Positions 52,104-61,515 of a DNA stretch of 64,000 nt are shown here, one piece after another (position 1 is the stretch's first letter; each line of letters opens with the position of its first letter). Source of the stretch: Pseudomonas tohonis. Lineage in GTDB: Bacteria > Pseudomonadota > Gammaproteobacteria > Pseudomonadales > Pseudomonadaceae. Location of the stretch: NCBI RefSeq assembly GCF_012767755.2, contig NZ_AP023189.1:3226001-3290000 (forward strand). Direction: 5' to 3'. The notes beneath the pieces were generated by a model. It was not told the origin of the DNA and did no database searches. It saw only the letters and a list, made by a program, of their open reading frames with translations. The position numbers and the translations under genes are program-made.

Positions 52104-53369
52104 TCAGAGCAGCGAGAAGGGGTAGCTGACGATCAGCCGGTTCTCGTCGAAGCTGTTGGTGTTGCCCCAGTCGCGGCGCTGGCTGGAGTTGCGCCACTTC
52201 ACCGCCAGGCTCTTGAAGGTGCCGGACTGCACCACGTAGGCGAGTTCGCTTTCGCGGCCCCATTCCTTGCCGTCGGTGACGCTGCCGGTGTGCACGTTGG
52301 AGCCGTGGATGTAGCGGTTCATCAGGGTCAGGCCGGGGATGCCGAGCGCGACGAAGTTGTAGTCGTGGCGCAACTGCCAGGATTTCTCCCTGGCGTTCTC
52401 GTAGCTGGAGTTGTAGCTGTCGTTGGCCAGGGTGCCGCCGCTGGTGCCGTTGACGCGCATCCAGGCATCGTCGCCGCTGACCTTCTGCAGGCCCAGGTAG
52501 AAGGTGTTGCCGCCGATCTTCGCCGAGAACAGGCCCGACCAGGTGCGGTTGTCCAGGTCGCCGGCCAGGGCGCTGCCGTCTTCCTTGCCGTTGAACCAGC
52601 CGATATTGGCGCCCAGGGTCCAGTCGCCGATGGGCTGGCTGTGGGTCAGTTGCAGGTAGTTCTGCCGGTAGATGTCTTCCAGTTGCGCATGCCAGGCGCC
52701 GACCAGGGTGCGGCCTTCGTTGAAGGTGTATTCGCCGCCGGCGAAATCGAAGCGGTCCGAGGTGAAGGCCGCGCGACCGTTGAGCGACATGTCTTCCATG
52801 CTGGCGTCGTTGCGCGGGCTGTTGCCATGGAAGCGGCCGGCGTAGAGGGTCAGGCCGTCGAGTTCCCTGGAGGTCAGTAGGGCGCCCTCGAAGGTCTGCG
52901 GCAGGGAGCGGCCGTCGTCGGAGCGCAGGATCGGCAGCACCGGCATCCATTCGCCGACCTTCAGTTCGGTCTTCGACAGGCGCATCTTGCCGGCCACGCC
53001 GAGGCGGCCGAAGTCGTCGGCGGGGCGCCCGTCGTCATGCACCGGCAGCAGCTGGGTGCCACGGGTGCCCTTGCCGCCGTCGAGCTTGAGGGCATACAGG
53101 CCGAGTACGTCGACGCCCAGGCCCACCGTGCCCTGGGTGAAGCCGGAGCGGGCGTCGAGGATGAAGCTCTGGGTCCATTCCTCCGCCTGGTCCTGGGTGC
53201 TGGAGCCGACGAAGTTGCGATTCATGTAGAAGTTGCGCGCCGTCAGGGTGGCGGTGGTGTCCTCGACCAAGCCGGCTTCGGCGGCGGATACGGCGCCGGC
53301 TGCGATCGCCAGGGCGACGGCGAGTGGCAGGCGGGCGCGGGAAAGGCGGTCGGTGTGAAGCTGTTGCAT
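52104..53369 (-). CDS. OprD-family outer-membrane porin
   Basis: A 421-residue substrate-specific porin. The signal peptide ends near AVSAAEAG (~33). OprD features are [51 protein letters not shown] and the C-terminal NRLIVSYPFSLL. The start MQQLHTD at 53369 was preferred to one 12 codons earlier because AGAGG lies in front of it. It is encoded after an MHS transporter and near quiC, like P. aeruginosa PA0240-0242. Its substrate may therefore be quinate, shikimate, dehydroshikimate or protocatechuate. Confidence 0.85.
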   Translation of the reverse strand: MQQLHTDRLSRARLPLAVALAIAAGAVSAAEAGLVEDTTATLTARNFYMNRNFVGSSTQDQAEEWTQSFILDARSGFTQGTVGLGVDVLGLYALKLDGGKGTRGTQLLPVHDDGRPADDFGRLGVAGKMRLSKTELKVGEWMPVLPILRSDDGRSLPQTFEGALLTSRELDGLTLYAGRFHGNSPRNDASMEDMSLNGRAAFTSDRFDFAGGEYTFNEGRTLVGAWHAQLEDIYRQNYLQLTHSQPIGDWTLGANIGWFNGKEDGSALAGDLDNRTWSGLFSAKIGGNTFYLGLQKVSGDDAWMRVNGTSGGTLANDSYNSSYENAREKSWQLRHDYNFVALGIPGLTLMNRYIHGSNVHTGSVTDGKEWGRESELAYVVQSGTFKSLAVKWRNSSQRRDWGNTNSFDENRLIVSYPFSLL

Positions 53370-53486
53370 GGCGGGCGTGCCTCTTTGCTTGTTGTTGTCA
53401 GGCATGGGGTGCCCGTTCCGCGCCGAGGGGCGCGAAAGGGCGGGTGCGGTCCGGGGGTGGGTGGGGCTCGCGAGAGCCCCGGCGGA

Positions 53487-54863
53487 TCAGTGGCTGGCGA
53501 CGCGCAGGCTGTCCTGGCGGCTGCTGTCGTACTGGGTCTTGTCCATCGGCTTGGCGTTCGGCTTGCCGAGGTCCTCCATCTGCAGGCGGTAGGTCTCGGG
53601 CGCCAGGTAGGCGGCGAGGGCGCAGAGGCAGGTGATGGCGAAGGCGAGGCTGCCGACGATCACCGGCACGTTGTCCGAGCCGGGCGGGGCGACGGCGGCG
53701 AACAGCGCCGGCAGCATGGCGGTGAGCATGGTGCCGATGTTCTGCGAGATGGCCATGGCGGACACGCGGTAGCGGGTCTGGAACAGCTCCGGGTAGAAGC
53801 TCGGGAACACCGCGTTGTAGCCCTGGTAGACCATGCCCCACATGAGGATCGACATGCCGAAGGCCAGCGGCACGTTCTGGATGCTGATGGCGTAGAGGTA
53901 GGCGAAGGCCAGCAGGCCGGAGCCCAGCGCACCGGCGATCATGGTCGGGCGACGGCCGATGCGGTCGGAGAGGTTGCCGACGAAGGGGATGACCAGCACG
54001 GCGACGATGTTGCCCACCACCGGTATCCACAGGTAGACGCTCTTGTCGAAGCCGATGCCATAGGCGGGCTGCACCGCGTAGGCCGCGCCGAAGATGGTGG
54101 CGACCACCGGGACCACGTTCATCAGCGCCATGAAGGTGACCAGGATCATGTTCTTCCAGCTGTGGCGGAAGGCTTCGGCGACCGGCGACCTGGCGACCTT
54201 CTGCTGCGACTCCTCGTTGACGAAGGCGGGGGTCTCGTGGACTTCACGGCGGATGATGTAGCCGGCCACCAGCACCAGGGCGCTGAGCAGGAAGGGAATC
54301 CGCCAGCCCCATTCGTTGAAGGCGTCGCTGGGCATGAAGTAGGCCAGCGGCAGGAACACCGCGGCGGCCATGACCTGACCCGCCTGCACGCCCTGCAGGG
54401 TGAAGCTGGCGTAGTAGCCGCGCCGGCCGAAGGGGGCGTGTTCCATGATCATCGAGCTGGCCCCGGAGATCTCCCCGGCCACGGCGAAGCCCTGGACCAG
54501 GCGCAGGATCACCAGCAGCACCGGCGCGAGAATGCCGATGTCGTGGTAGGTCGGCAGCAGGCCCACGGCCATGGTCGAGATGCCCATGAGGAACATGCAC
54601 AGCAGCAGCACGTTCTTGCGGCCCCGGGTATCGCCCCAGTGGCCGAGGACGAAGGCGCCGACCGGGCGCGCCAGGTAGCCGACGCCGTAGGTGGCCAGCG
54701 AGGCGACGATGGCGATCTTCGGGTCGGTGGAGGGGAAGAAGATCTGCGGGAAGATCAGCGCCGCCGCCTGGGCGTAGATGAAGAAGTCGTAGTACTCGAG
54801 GGCGGAGCCTATCCACCCGCTGGCAGTTGCTTTCTTGGCTTGGGAGCTTGAGGGAGTAGCCAT
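53487..54863 (-). CDS. MFS transporter of the metabolite:H+ symporter type
   Basis: A 458-residue transporter with 12 predicted helices. Family features are the N-terminal GWIGSALEYYDFFIYAQAAA (~15-34), the loop motif HWGDTRGRKNVLL and GFAVAGEISGASSMI in helix 4-5. These match the MHS/shikimate-alpha-ketoglutarate permease group. It lies divergently next to quiC, with PcaR-type boxes between, and upstream of a porin gene. Shikimate, quinate or dehydroshikimate is the likely cargo. The start at 54863 follows AACGGAGACAACG. Confidence 0.85.
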   Translation of the reverse strand: MATPSSSQAKKATASGWIGSALEYYDFFIYAQAAALIFPQIFFPSTDPKIAIVASLATYGVGYLARPVGAFVLGHWGDTRGRKNVLLLCMFLMGISTMAVGLLPTYHDIGILAPVLLVILRLVQGFAVAGEISGASSMIMEHAPFGRRGYYASFTLQGVQAGQVMAAAVFLPLAYFMPSDAFNEWGWRIPFLLSALVLVAGYIIRREVHETPAFVNEESQQKVARSPVAEAFRHSWKNMILVTFMALMNVVPVVATIFGAAYAVQPAYGIGFDKSVYLWIPVVGNIVAVLVIPFVGNLSDRIGRRPTMIAGALGSGLLAFAYLYAISIQNVPLAFGMSILMWGMVYQGYNAVFPSFYPELFQTRYRVSAMAISQNIGTMLTAMLPALFAAVAPPGSDNVPVIVGSLAFAITCLCALAAYLAPETYRLQMEDLGKPNAKPMDKTQYDSSRQDSLRVASH

Positions 54864-55440
54864 CGTTGTCTCCGTTGTTCTTGTCTGTACGTCGGGCAAG
54901 CGGGCTCGACCGGTATTGTGCCGGGTCGACTGACGTGCACGCAGGCTTGGCCGGACTGGCGGTGCCCTCGGGGGCACGTGCCGGGTTGACCGGTCTGGTT
55001 CGGGGAGTGCTGCCGGGGATGGCTAGGCTGTTCGCGCCCGGGGTTCGAGTCGCGCCGGGGCTGGCGGGGGGAGGAGTGCGGTGAGGCGGCTTGGAGTGAG
55101 CATGAGGATTTACCCGATTCTTGAAATTGTTATGTGGTGACGCTGGGTTTCGATTGCGTTTTGCCGTGGTGTTTTCAGCAGGCTGCACCGGCGGCGGGTT
55201 GCAATGTGGTGAAGATGGTTGCGCAGCGAGCGAAATACCGTCAATTCGATAACCGGCCTTCTGTTCGGTAATCGAACACAAAACTAACCAGTTCGTACAT
55301 TTCAATTGCTGGGCGGACTTTAGCTACGAATAATCGATTGCGCTACGGCCTCCACGCAAAATCCCGGCCTCGCATCGGGAGGCGTGTCGGCCATCCATGC
55401 CGCCGGTCGCAGAACCGGCGCCCTTGCCAGGAGCTCAAGC
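54864..55440. promoter_or_regulatory. Divergent transporter-quiC region with two PcaR-type boxes
   Basis: ATTCGATAACCGGCC (55244-55258) and GTTCGGTAATCGAAC (55263-55277) lie 19 bases apart, a tandem similar to the pcaI promoter; a looser CGAATAATCGATT follows near 55327. They lie about 165-195 bases before quiC and about 380 before the transporter gene. The GC-rich 54864-55080 part holds no gene I can support. Confidence 0.65.
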
Positions 55441-57351
55441 ATGCAGCGTTCGATTGCCACCGTCTCGTTGAGCGGAACCCTGCCGGAAAAGCTCGAAGCC
55501 ATCGCCGCCGCCGGTTTCGACGGCGTGGAGATCTTCGAGAACGATCTTCTCTACTACGCCGGCAGCCCCCGTGAGGTGCGCCAGCTGTGCGCCGACCTGG
55601 GGCTGGCCATCACCCTGTTCCAGCCGTTCCGCGACTTCGAGGGCTGCCGCCGCGACCGGCTGCAGAGGAACCTCGACCGCGCCCAGCGCAAGTTCGACCT
55701 GATGCAGGAACTGGGCACCGACCTGGTGCTGGTGTGCAGCAACGTCGCCGCCGATTCCCTGGGCGATGAGCGCATCCTGGTGGACGACCTGCGCCTGCTC
55801 GGCGAGCACGCCGGCGCACGTGGCCTGCGCATCGGCTACGAGGCCCTGGCCTGGGGCCGCCACGTCAACACCTTGCAGCAGGTCTGGAACCTGGTGCGCC
55901 AGGCCGACCACCCGGCCGTGGGCGTGATCCTCGACAGCTTCCATACCCTGTCGCTCAAGGGCGATCCCCGCGCCATCGCCGAGATTCCCGGCGAGAAGAT
56001 CTTCTTCGTGCAGATGGCCGACGCGCCGATCCTGGCCATGGACGTGCTGGAGTGGAGCCGCCACTTCCGCTGCTTCCCGGGGCAGGGCGAGTTCGACCTG
56101 CCGGGCTTCCTCGCGCCCATCCTGCGCAGCGGCTATCGCGGTCCGCTGTCCCTGGAGATCTTCAACGACGGCTTCCGCGCCGCGCCGCCCCGGGCCAACG
56201 CCGCCGACGGCCTGCGCTCGCTGCTGTACCTGGAGGAGAAGACCCGCGACCTGCTGCGCCAGGACCCGACGCCGCCGGCCGACCTCGACCTGCTGTTCGC
56301 CCCGCCGCCGGCCGGCCGCTACGACGGCGTGGAGTTCCTCGAGTTCGCCGTCGACGGCGAGCAGGGCGCGCGGCTGGCCAACTGGCTGGAGCGCCTGGGC
56401 TTCGCCCGCGCCGGCCAGCACCGGTCCAAGGACGTCAGCCTGCTGCGCCAGGGCGATATCAACATCGTGCTCAATGCCGAACCCTATTCCTTCGCCCACG
56501 GCTTCTTCGAGGCGCACGGCCCGTCGCTCTGCGCCACGGCCCTGCGCGTGGCGGACAGCGCCTCGGCCCTAGAGCGGGCGCGGGCCTACCGTGGCCAGCC
56601 CTATCGCGGCCTGGTCGGCCCCAACGAGCGGGAGATCCCCGCCGTGCGCGCCCCCGACGGCAGCCTGATCTACCTGGTGGAGCCCTCCGTCCCGGGCCAG
56701 ACCATCTACGACAGCGATTTCCGCCTGGACGCCACCGCACGGCCCGGCGGCAGCCTCACCCGCATCGACCACATGGCCATGGCGCTGCCGGCCGACGGGC
56801 TCGACAGCTGGGTGCTGTTCTACAAGGGCCTGCTGGATTTCGAGGCCGACGACGAGGTGGTGCTGCCCGACCCCTACGGCCTGGTGAAGAGCCGTGCGCT
56901 GCGCAGCCGCTGCGGCACCGTGCGCCTGCCCTTGAACATCTCGGAGAACCGCAACACCGCCATCTCCCACGCGCTATCCAGCTACCGGGGTTCGGGCGTG
57001 CACCACATCGCCTTCGCCTGCGACGACCTGTTCGCCGAGATCGCCCGGGCCAAGGACGCCGGCGTGCCGCTGCTGGACATCCCCCTGAACTACTACGACG
57101 ACCTGGCCGCGCGCTTCGACTTCGACGACGAGTTCCTCAGCGAGCTGGCCTATTACAACGTGCTCTACGACCGCGATGCGCAGGGGGGCGAGCTGTTCCA
57201 CGTCTACACCGAGCCCTTCGAGGGGCGCTTCTTCTTCGAGTTGCTGCAGCGCAAGGGCGGCTATGTCGGCTACGGTGCGGCCAACGTCGCGGTGCGCCTG
57301 GCGGCCATGGCCAAGGCGCGCAGCGGTGCTGTGCGCCAGGCGAAGCTCTGA
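55441..57351 (+). CDS. quiC: 3-Dehydroshikimate dehydratase fused to an HPPD-like domain
   Basis: A 636-residue protein that dehydrates 3-dehydroshikimate to protocatechuate. The N-terminal ~290 residues are a xylose-isomerase-like TIM barrel (GFDGVEIFENDLLYYAG, GVILDSFHTLSL, FPGQGEFDLPGF). The C-terminal ~300 residues are a vicinal-oxygen-chelate/HPPD-like module with metal ligands in LTRIDHMAMALP, GSGVHHIAFACDD and GRFFFELLQRKGGY. The fused form is the QuiC1 type of pseudomonads, in which the barrel carries the activity. The start at 55441 follows CAGGAGCTCAAGC. It links the aroQ-aroE pair to the pca pathway. Confidence 0.93.
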   Translation: MQRSIATVSLSGTLPEKLEAIAAAGFDGVEIFENDLLYYAGSPREVRQLCADLGLAITLFQPFRDFEGCRRDRLQRNLDRAQRKFDLMQELGTDLVLVCSNVAADSLGDERILVDDLRLLGEHAGARGLRIGYEALAWGRHVNTLQQVWNLVRQADHPAVGVILDSFHTLSLKGDPRAIAEIPGEKIFFVQMADAPILAMDVLEWSRHFRCFPGQGEFDLPGFLAPILRSGYRGPLSLEIFNDGFRAAPPRANAADGLRSLLYLEEKTRDLLRQDPTPPADLDLLFAPPPAGRYDGVEFLEFAVDGEQGARLANWLERLGFARAGQHRSKDVSLLRQGDINIVLNAEPYSFAHGFFEAHGPSLCATALRVADSASALERARAYRGQPYRGLVGPNEREIPAVRAPDGSLIYLVEPSVPGQTIYDSDFRLDATARPGGSLTRIDHMAMALPADGLDSWVLFYKGLLDFEADDEVVLPDPYGLVKSRALRSRCGTVRLPLNISENRNTAISHALSSYRGSGVHHIAFACDDLFAEIARAKDAGVPLLDIPLNYYDDLAARFDFDDEFLSELAYYNVLYDRDAQGGELFHVYTEPFEGRFFFELLQRKGGYVGYGAANVAVRLAAMAKARSGAVRQAKL

Positions 57352-57429
57352 GCCGGTGATGGGGCGTTGAGATCGGCCTGATAGCCCGGCCATGACGTTC
57401 CGGCCAGGGCCCGTAGGCGGCTCCTGCCG

Positions 57430-57470
57430 ATGGGCCGGCCGCGCTTCCTTCGGGAAGGCGACCGGCCCAT
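57430..57470. terminator. Large hairpin between quiC and the TetR gene
   Basis: ATGGGCCGG and CCGGCCCAT (57430-57438 and 57462-57470) enclose an inner CTTCC-TTCG-GGAAG stem. No T-run follows. The right arm ends 33 bases before the TetR start, so it may also act on that gene's leader. Confidence 0.6.
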
Positions 57471-57503
57471 AATCCGGCCGGTATGCATTGGCCTGAGTCC
57501 CGT

Positions 57504-58163
57504 ATGACCATCACCGCTGATCTGCCCGTCGAGACACCCCGCAAGAGCCGCAAGAACAACCCGGAGAAGACCCGCGAGAACATCCTCCAGGCGGCCGTCG
57601 TCGAATTCGTCCAGCAGGGCCTCTCCGGTGCCCGCGTCGATGCCATCGCCGAGCGCACCCAGACGTCCAAGCGGATGATCTACTACTACTTCGAGAGCAA
57701 GGAGCAGCTCTACCTGCGGGTGCTGGAGAAGCTCTACGGCGACATCCGCCACACCGAGGCGCAGTTGCACCTGGCGGAGCTGGAACCGCGCGAGGCGATC
57801 CGCCGCCTGGTCGAGTTCACCTTCGACCACCACGACCGCAACGTCGACTTCGTGCGCATCGTCAGCATCGAGAACATTCAGCACGGGCAGTACATCCGCG
57901 AGTCCGATGCCATCGGTTCGCTGAACGTCACCATCCTCACCAGCCTCGACGACATCCTCCGGCGTGGCGTCGAGGCGGGTGCCTTCCGGGCCGGTGTGCA
58001 GGCCATGGACGTGCACCTGCTGATGTCGTCGTTCTGCTTCTACCGCGTTTCCAACCGCCACACCCTGGGCGCGATCTTCGCCATCGACCTCAACGAGGCC
58101 GATGTGAAGGCGCGTCACAAGGAAATGATCGTCGAATCGATCCTGCGCTTCCTGAAGGCCTGA
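57504..58163 (+). CDS. TetR-family transcriptional regulator
   Basis: A 219-residue regulator: N-terminal helix-turn-helix ENILQAAVVEFVQQGLSGAR (~26-45) with IAERTQTSKRMIYYYFESKE, then a ligand domain of the TetR_C_33 kind (YIRESDAIGSLNVTILTSLD). A start seven codons earlier (57483) is possible; neither has a good ribosome site. It follows quiC in the same direction, as PA0243 follows PA0242 in P. aeruginosa. It probably controls quiC or the transporter genes. Confidence 0.82.
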   Translation: MTITADLPVETPRKSRKNNPEKTRENILQAAVVEFVQQGLSGARVDAIAERTQTSKRMIYYYFESKEQLYLRVLEKLYGDIRHTEAQLHLAELEPREAIRRLVEFTFDHHDRNVDFVRIVSIENIQHGQYIRESDAIGSLNVTILTSLDDILRRGVEAGAFRAGVQAMDVHLLMSSFCFYRVSNRHTLGAIFAIDLNEADVKARHKEMIVESILRFLKA

Positions 58164-58175
58164 CCCCGTGCCGGG

Positions 58176-59411
58176 TCAGGCGCCCAGCAGCTGGCGCTGG
58201 CGCAAGGCCGGGGCGCTGGTGGGGAACAGCGGTCGGGTCGGGATGTAGCGGGCCAGGGCGCAGGCGGCGGCGATGCGCTGGCGCTGGTAGCCGGTGCGCA
58301 GCACCTCGAGGCAGCGTGCTTCGCTCAGGGGCTGGCCCAGCAGGTAGCCGCTGCCCCTGGTGAAGCGCTCCTGGTTGGCTTGCCACCAGCCTTCCACCCG
58401 CGCCGGGTCCGGCCAGGCGAGGTCGGTGTCCGGGTCCATCTCCACGTTCGGGTCCTCGGGGTCGTCCGTGGGCCCGGCGTCGTAGTCGGGGTGCACCTTC
58501 AGCTCCAGGTCCAGCTCGGCCAGGTCCGCCCCGGTGATCAGGGTGAAGGCTTCGCCGGCCACGCGGGCATAGGGCAGCTCGCGCATCTGCTGGATCAGCC
58601 AGGGCACCGTCACCGGGTCGCCGAACAGGCCGGTGGCCTGGATCACCAGGCGCCGGTGCTCGGGGCTCTGCATCAGCCCCCGCAGCCAGGCGATGCTGGC
58701 TTCGCGAGGTTGCCAGCAGAGCAGGGTATCGAGTGCCCGCAGGCGGAACACGCCCTGCTGTTCGGCCAGCAGGCGCAACGGGCCCAGGGCCTCTTCGTCA
58801 CCCATCTGCACCGTCGCCCAGTTGGCCCAGAAGCGCACCGCCTCGTCGGCATGCAGGCGGTGGGCGCGGATGGTCTGCATCAGGTCGCGCCGGCGCAGCT
58901 CGCCGGCCGTGCGCGCGGCACGGGCCAGCACGCCCGGGTCGGCATGGGAGAGCCCGGCGATCAGCGCGGGGCCCGGGTCGCGGCGGTGCATGCCGCAGGC
59001 GGCCAGGCCCAGGCGGCGGAACAGCGGTTCCTGGGATGAGAGCAGGCGTTCGATCCAGGGCTCGACCTTTTCCCACTCCAGCCAGCCGAGGGCGGCGGTG
59101 AAGGCCCGCTCGCCGTCGGGCGCCTTGCGCAGGTGCTCGGCGAGTGTGGACAGCGCCGGGCCGTTGCCGGCCAGGAAGGCCAGCGCGGTGGCGGCGAAGA
59201 CCTCGCCGGTGGCCAGCGGATGCAGCTCCTTGAGCAACAGGTCCAGGCCCTGGAGCCCGGCGATCAGCAGCCCGTCCAGGTGCGCCTCGATGCGGCCATC
59301 CAGGGTCTGCAGGTGCTTGAGGTCGTAGTGCGGTGCGCGCACGGCGTAGTCGCGCAGGCCGGCGAGGAAGCCGGCCTCTTCGGCGTGCTGCTCGAGGACG
59401 ATGGGGATCAT
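58176..59411 (-). CDS. TIGR02270-family protein of a type VI cargo cassette
   Basis: A 411-residue, helix-rich protein with HEAT-like repeats (ALIAGLSHADPGVLARAART, LDTLLCWQPREASIAWLRGL, FGDPVTVPWLIQQMRELPYA) and an acidic linker (DPEDPNVEMDPDTDLAW). TIGR02270 proteins accompany type VI effector genes; their role may be in effector loading or immunity. The ATG at 59411 overlaps the previous stop by four bases (ATGA) and was preferred to a GTG six codons earlier. It is the last gene of the cassette. Confidence 0.75.
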   Translation of the reverse strand: MIPIVLEQHAEEAGFLAGLRDYAVRAPHYDLKHLQTLDGRIEAHLDGLLIAGLQGLDLLLKELHPLATGEVFAATALAFLAGNGPALSTLAEHLRKAPDGERAFTAALGWLEWEKVEPWIERLLSSQEPLFRRLGLAACGMHRRDPGPALIAGLSHADPGVLARAARTAGELRRRDLMQTIRAHRLHADEAVRFWANWATVQMGDEEALGPLRLLAEQQGVFRLRALDTLLCWQPREASIAWLRGLMQSPEHRRLVIQATGLFGDPVTVPWLIQQMRELPYARVAGEAFTLITGADLAELDLELKVHPDYDAGPTDDPEDPNVEMDPDTDLAWPDPARVEGWWQANQERFTRGSGYLLGQPLSEARCLEVLRTGYQRQRIAAACALARYIPTRPLFPTSAPALRQRQLLGA

Positions 59412-60310
59412 CAGTCGATCCGGGTCCACGTCTGGCCGTCGAAGGCCATTACGTCTTTCTTGCCGAAAGACCAGAGCACGCCATCGGCGGCGCTCAGGTG
59501 ATAGGTGGTCCAGGCCTTGTCAGCACCGAAGTCGACGGGTACCAGTTTGTCGCCTGCCAGTTTGAACAAGCCTCTGTACGTCGACAGATAAAGGGACTCG
59601 CCATACCAGGCGAGGTCCCAGATATCCTCGTCCATGCTTTCGTGCTCGATGCTCTCCCAGCTGTCACCACGGCCGCGGATCAGCAGTCCCTGACGAGCCG
59701 CGATGTAGACATTGCCGTCTCCGGCACAGAGGACATTGGTCAGCACGACGTTGGTCGGACTGCTTTTCTGATCCCAATCCTGTCCGTCGAAATGCCAGAT
59801 CTCGCCATCCCAACCCACCGCGTAGATGTCCGAAGCCGAGAAGCCGTCGATGGACTCGAAGCCCTTGACCTCTCCGATGGCAGGGCGAATGTTCCGGTCG
59901 AGGCAACGCCAGTCGTTTTCGTTCTCGCGGCGATATACCTGGCGCCCCATGCCGACGGCGTACGTGCGGTTCTCGATGGTGCGCAGCTTTCTGAGCAGCC
60001 CTCGCGTTTCCGGAGAACCATCGGGAGTGGTGATCTGCTCGTCGCTCTGCTTCCCACTGCCGAACAGCTTCACCTCACCGTGGGCCGACATGGCGATCAT
60101 TTGCTCATGGGGGAATTTGCTCACCGCCATGCTGGCCGTGGCCCAGGTCACTGCACCGATGTAACCAAGCTTGCTGCCATCGATCTCATGGAAGTGACTG
60201 TGTTCCACATCCGCCGGTACGGCGTCGTCCTGCGAAGCGGTGTAGGCCAGGTCGTGATAGCGCACGCAGCCGGATACGTAGGTGTGTCTGGTGTTGAGTC
60301 CTAGAGTCAT
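59411..60310 (-). CDS. Beta-propeller-like protein, putative immunity to the GHH effector
   Basis: A 299-residue cytoplasmic protein rich in short beta repeats with aromatic-Asp-Gly turns (VGWDGEIWHFDGQDWDQK, GDGNVYIAARQGLLIRGRG, WYGESLYLSTYRGLFKLAG), the appearance of a WD40/Kelch-like propeller. It lies 17 bases after the effector gene and starts after GGGAGAAATTG. In the P. aeruginosa tse7 locus the gene in this place encodes the immunity protein Tsi7, so it probably binds and blocks the nuclease. Its base composition is lower in GC than the flanking metabolic genes. Confidence 0.7.
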   Translation of the reverse strand: MTLGLNTRHTYVSGCVRYHDLAYTASQDDAVPADVEHSHFHEIDGSKLGYIGAVTWATASMAVSKFPHEQMIAMSAHGEVKLFGSGKQSDEQITTPDGSPETRGLLRKLRTIENRTYAVGMGRQVYRRENENDWRCLDRNIRPAIGEVKGFESIDGFSASDIYAVGWDGEIWHFDGQDWDQKSSPTNVVLTNVLCAGDGNVYIAARQGLLIRGRGDSWESIEHESMDEDIWDLAWYGESLYLSTYRGLFKLAGDKLVPVDFGADKAWTTYHLSAADGVLWSFGKKDVMAFDGQTWTRID

Positions 60311-60327
60311 CAATTTCTCCCAAGAAA

Positions 60328-61515
60328 TTATCGGCCGCTCGGTGCGGATGCGGATGCGGCAGCGAGGCGGGACGAGCGAGCTACGACGGCGGCATTGGCT
60401 GCCTTCTCTGCTTCGTCTCCCTTGTAACCGGTGGCAATGGAGCGACACTGCGTCGAGTCGTCGATGCCCTGTTTGTTGTGGTAAGCGTCCAGCTGCGCCT
60501 CAAGGCAGGCGGGATCGCACTTGGACTCCGGGAAGCTCTTGCCTACTGCATCGACACCGAATGTCTTTGCCTGCTTGTAGGTGAGGCTGACGACGGAAGT
60601 CTGCTTCCCGCCTTCAAGTGGCAGGGCCTGGGTGGTGGCTCCGCTGTTGAGCGCGGCGGTGCTCTGGTAGGTGTGCATCAGCCCGTGAGTGCCGTGGTAC
60701 TGGTTGCAGCCTTCCACGCAGATGCAAGGTGCCTTGTCGGCGTTGTAGTTCGCGGTCCCCTCGATAGCCGTCGAGTTCGAGCCGCCTCGCCCCACGTTGT
60801 AGAACGAGCCGGCCTCCACCACGTGGTGCCCGGTCTGACCCGGGCAGCAACCGGGCTGTTTCCCAGTAGGTGCATAAGGGCTCAACTGGCAGCGGCGGGC
60901 CCGAAGGCACTCCTTGGCGGCAGTCTTGTCCGCATAGGCGTCGGCTTCATCCTTGGTCGAGGGCTTGCCATCGGGAGGGCAGGGGCTCGGCCCGTCCGCC
61001 TTGTGCGGGGTGAATTCCTTGCACGCCTCCTTTTCCTTCTTGATGTCGTCCTTGCAGGGGCCTTCTTCCTTGGACACGGCCATCTCGTCGAGGTAGGGCC
61101 AGGTCGGTGTGTTGCCGGGCATCGATGCATGGTTGTGTGTCATCAGGTCCATGTGGCGGACTACGTTCTCACCCTCGAACTTCACATCCATCGACCAGGC
61201 TGTGTAGTAGACCTTTCCCTTTATCTTGCTGGTGACGACTCCTTTCTTCGGTGCGCAGCCCGCTTCGTCACCGGTACTGGTCTTGAAGTAGCTCTTGTTC
61301 TTGAGCATCGCTTCCTTGCCGGTGATCTTGATCGTGCGAGTGCCATTGGTCGTGTCGCTGGCCATCCCGGTGTTGGGGTAGGGGATGGGCACGCCGGTGG
61401 GTGTGGGCGGCGCCTGCGGAGGCGTGAAGCAGACGTCGGGGAAGCAGGCGATGGACTTGCCGCTTGCCGACTTGCAGGACACTTCCATGTTGTTGGCGAA
61501 AACCTGGTTGGCCAT
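60328..61515 (-). CDS. Type VI effector: PAAR-like (DUF4150) domain with GHH nuclease domain
   Basis: A 395-residue protein with no signal peptide. The N-terminal ~130 residues are a PAAR-like DUF4150 domain (VFANNMEVSCKSASGKSIAC, PNTGMASDTTNGTRTIKITG, VVRHMDLMTHNHASMPGN) that would cap the VgrG spike. The C-terminal part holds the Tox-GHH2 signature CPGQTGHHVVEAGSFYNVGR (~223-242), an HNH/Endo VII-like DNase motif, and CICVEGCNQYHGTHGLMHTY. A Cys-rich middle precedes it. The order of domains and neighbours matches P. aeruginosa Tse7 (PA0099), a DNA-degrading effector delivered by the H1-T6SS. Confidence 0.83.
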   Translation of the reverse strand: MANQVFANNMEVSCKSASGKSIACFPDVCFTPPQAPPTPTGVPIPYPNTGMASDTTNGTRTIKITGKEAMLKNKSYFKTSTGDEAGCAPKKGVVTSKIKGKVYYTAWSMDVKFEGENVVRHMDLMTHNHASMPGNTPTWPYLDEMAVSKEEGPCKDDIKKEKEACKEFTPHKADGPSPCPPDGKPSTKDEADAYADKTAAKECLRARRCQLSPYAPTGKQPGCCPGQTGHHVVEAGSFYNVGRGGSNSTAIEGTANYNADKAPCICVEGCNQYHGTHGLMHTYQSTAALNSGATTQALPLEGGKQTSVVSLTYKQAKTFGVDAVGKSFPESKCDPACLEAQLDAYHNKQGIDDSTQCRSIATGYKGDEAEKAANAAVVARSSRLAAASASAPSGR

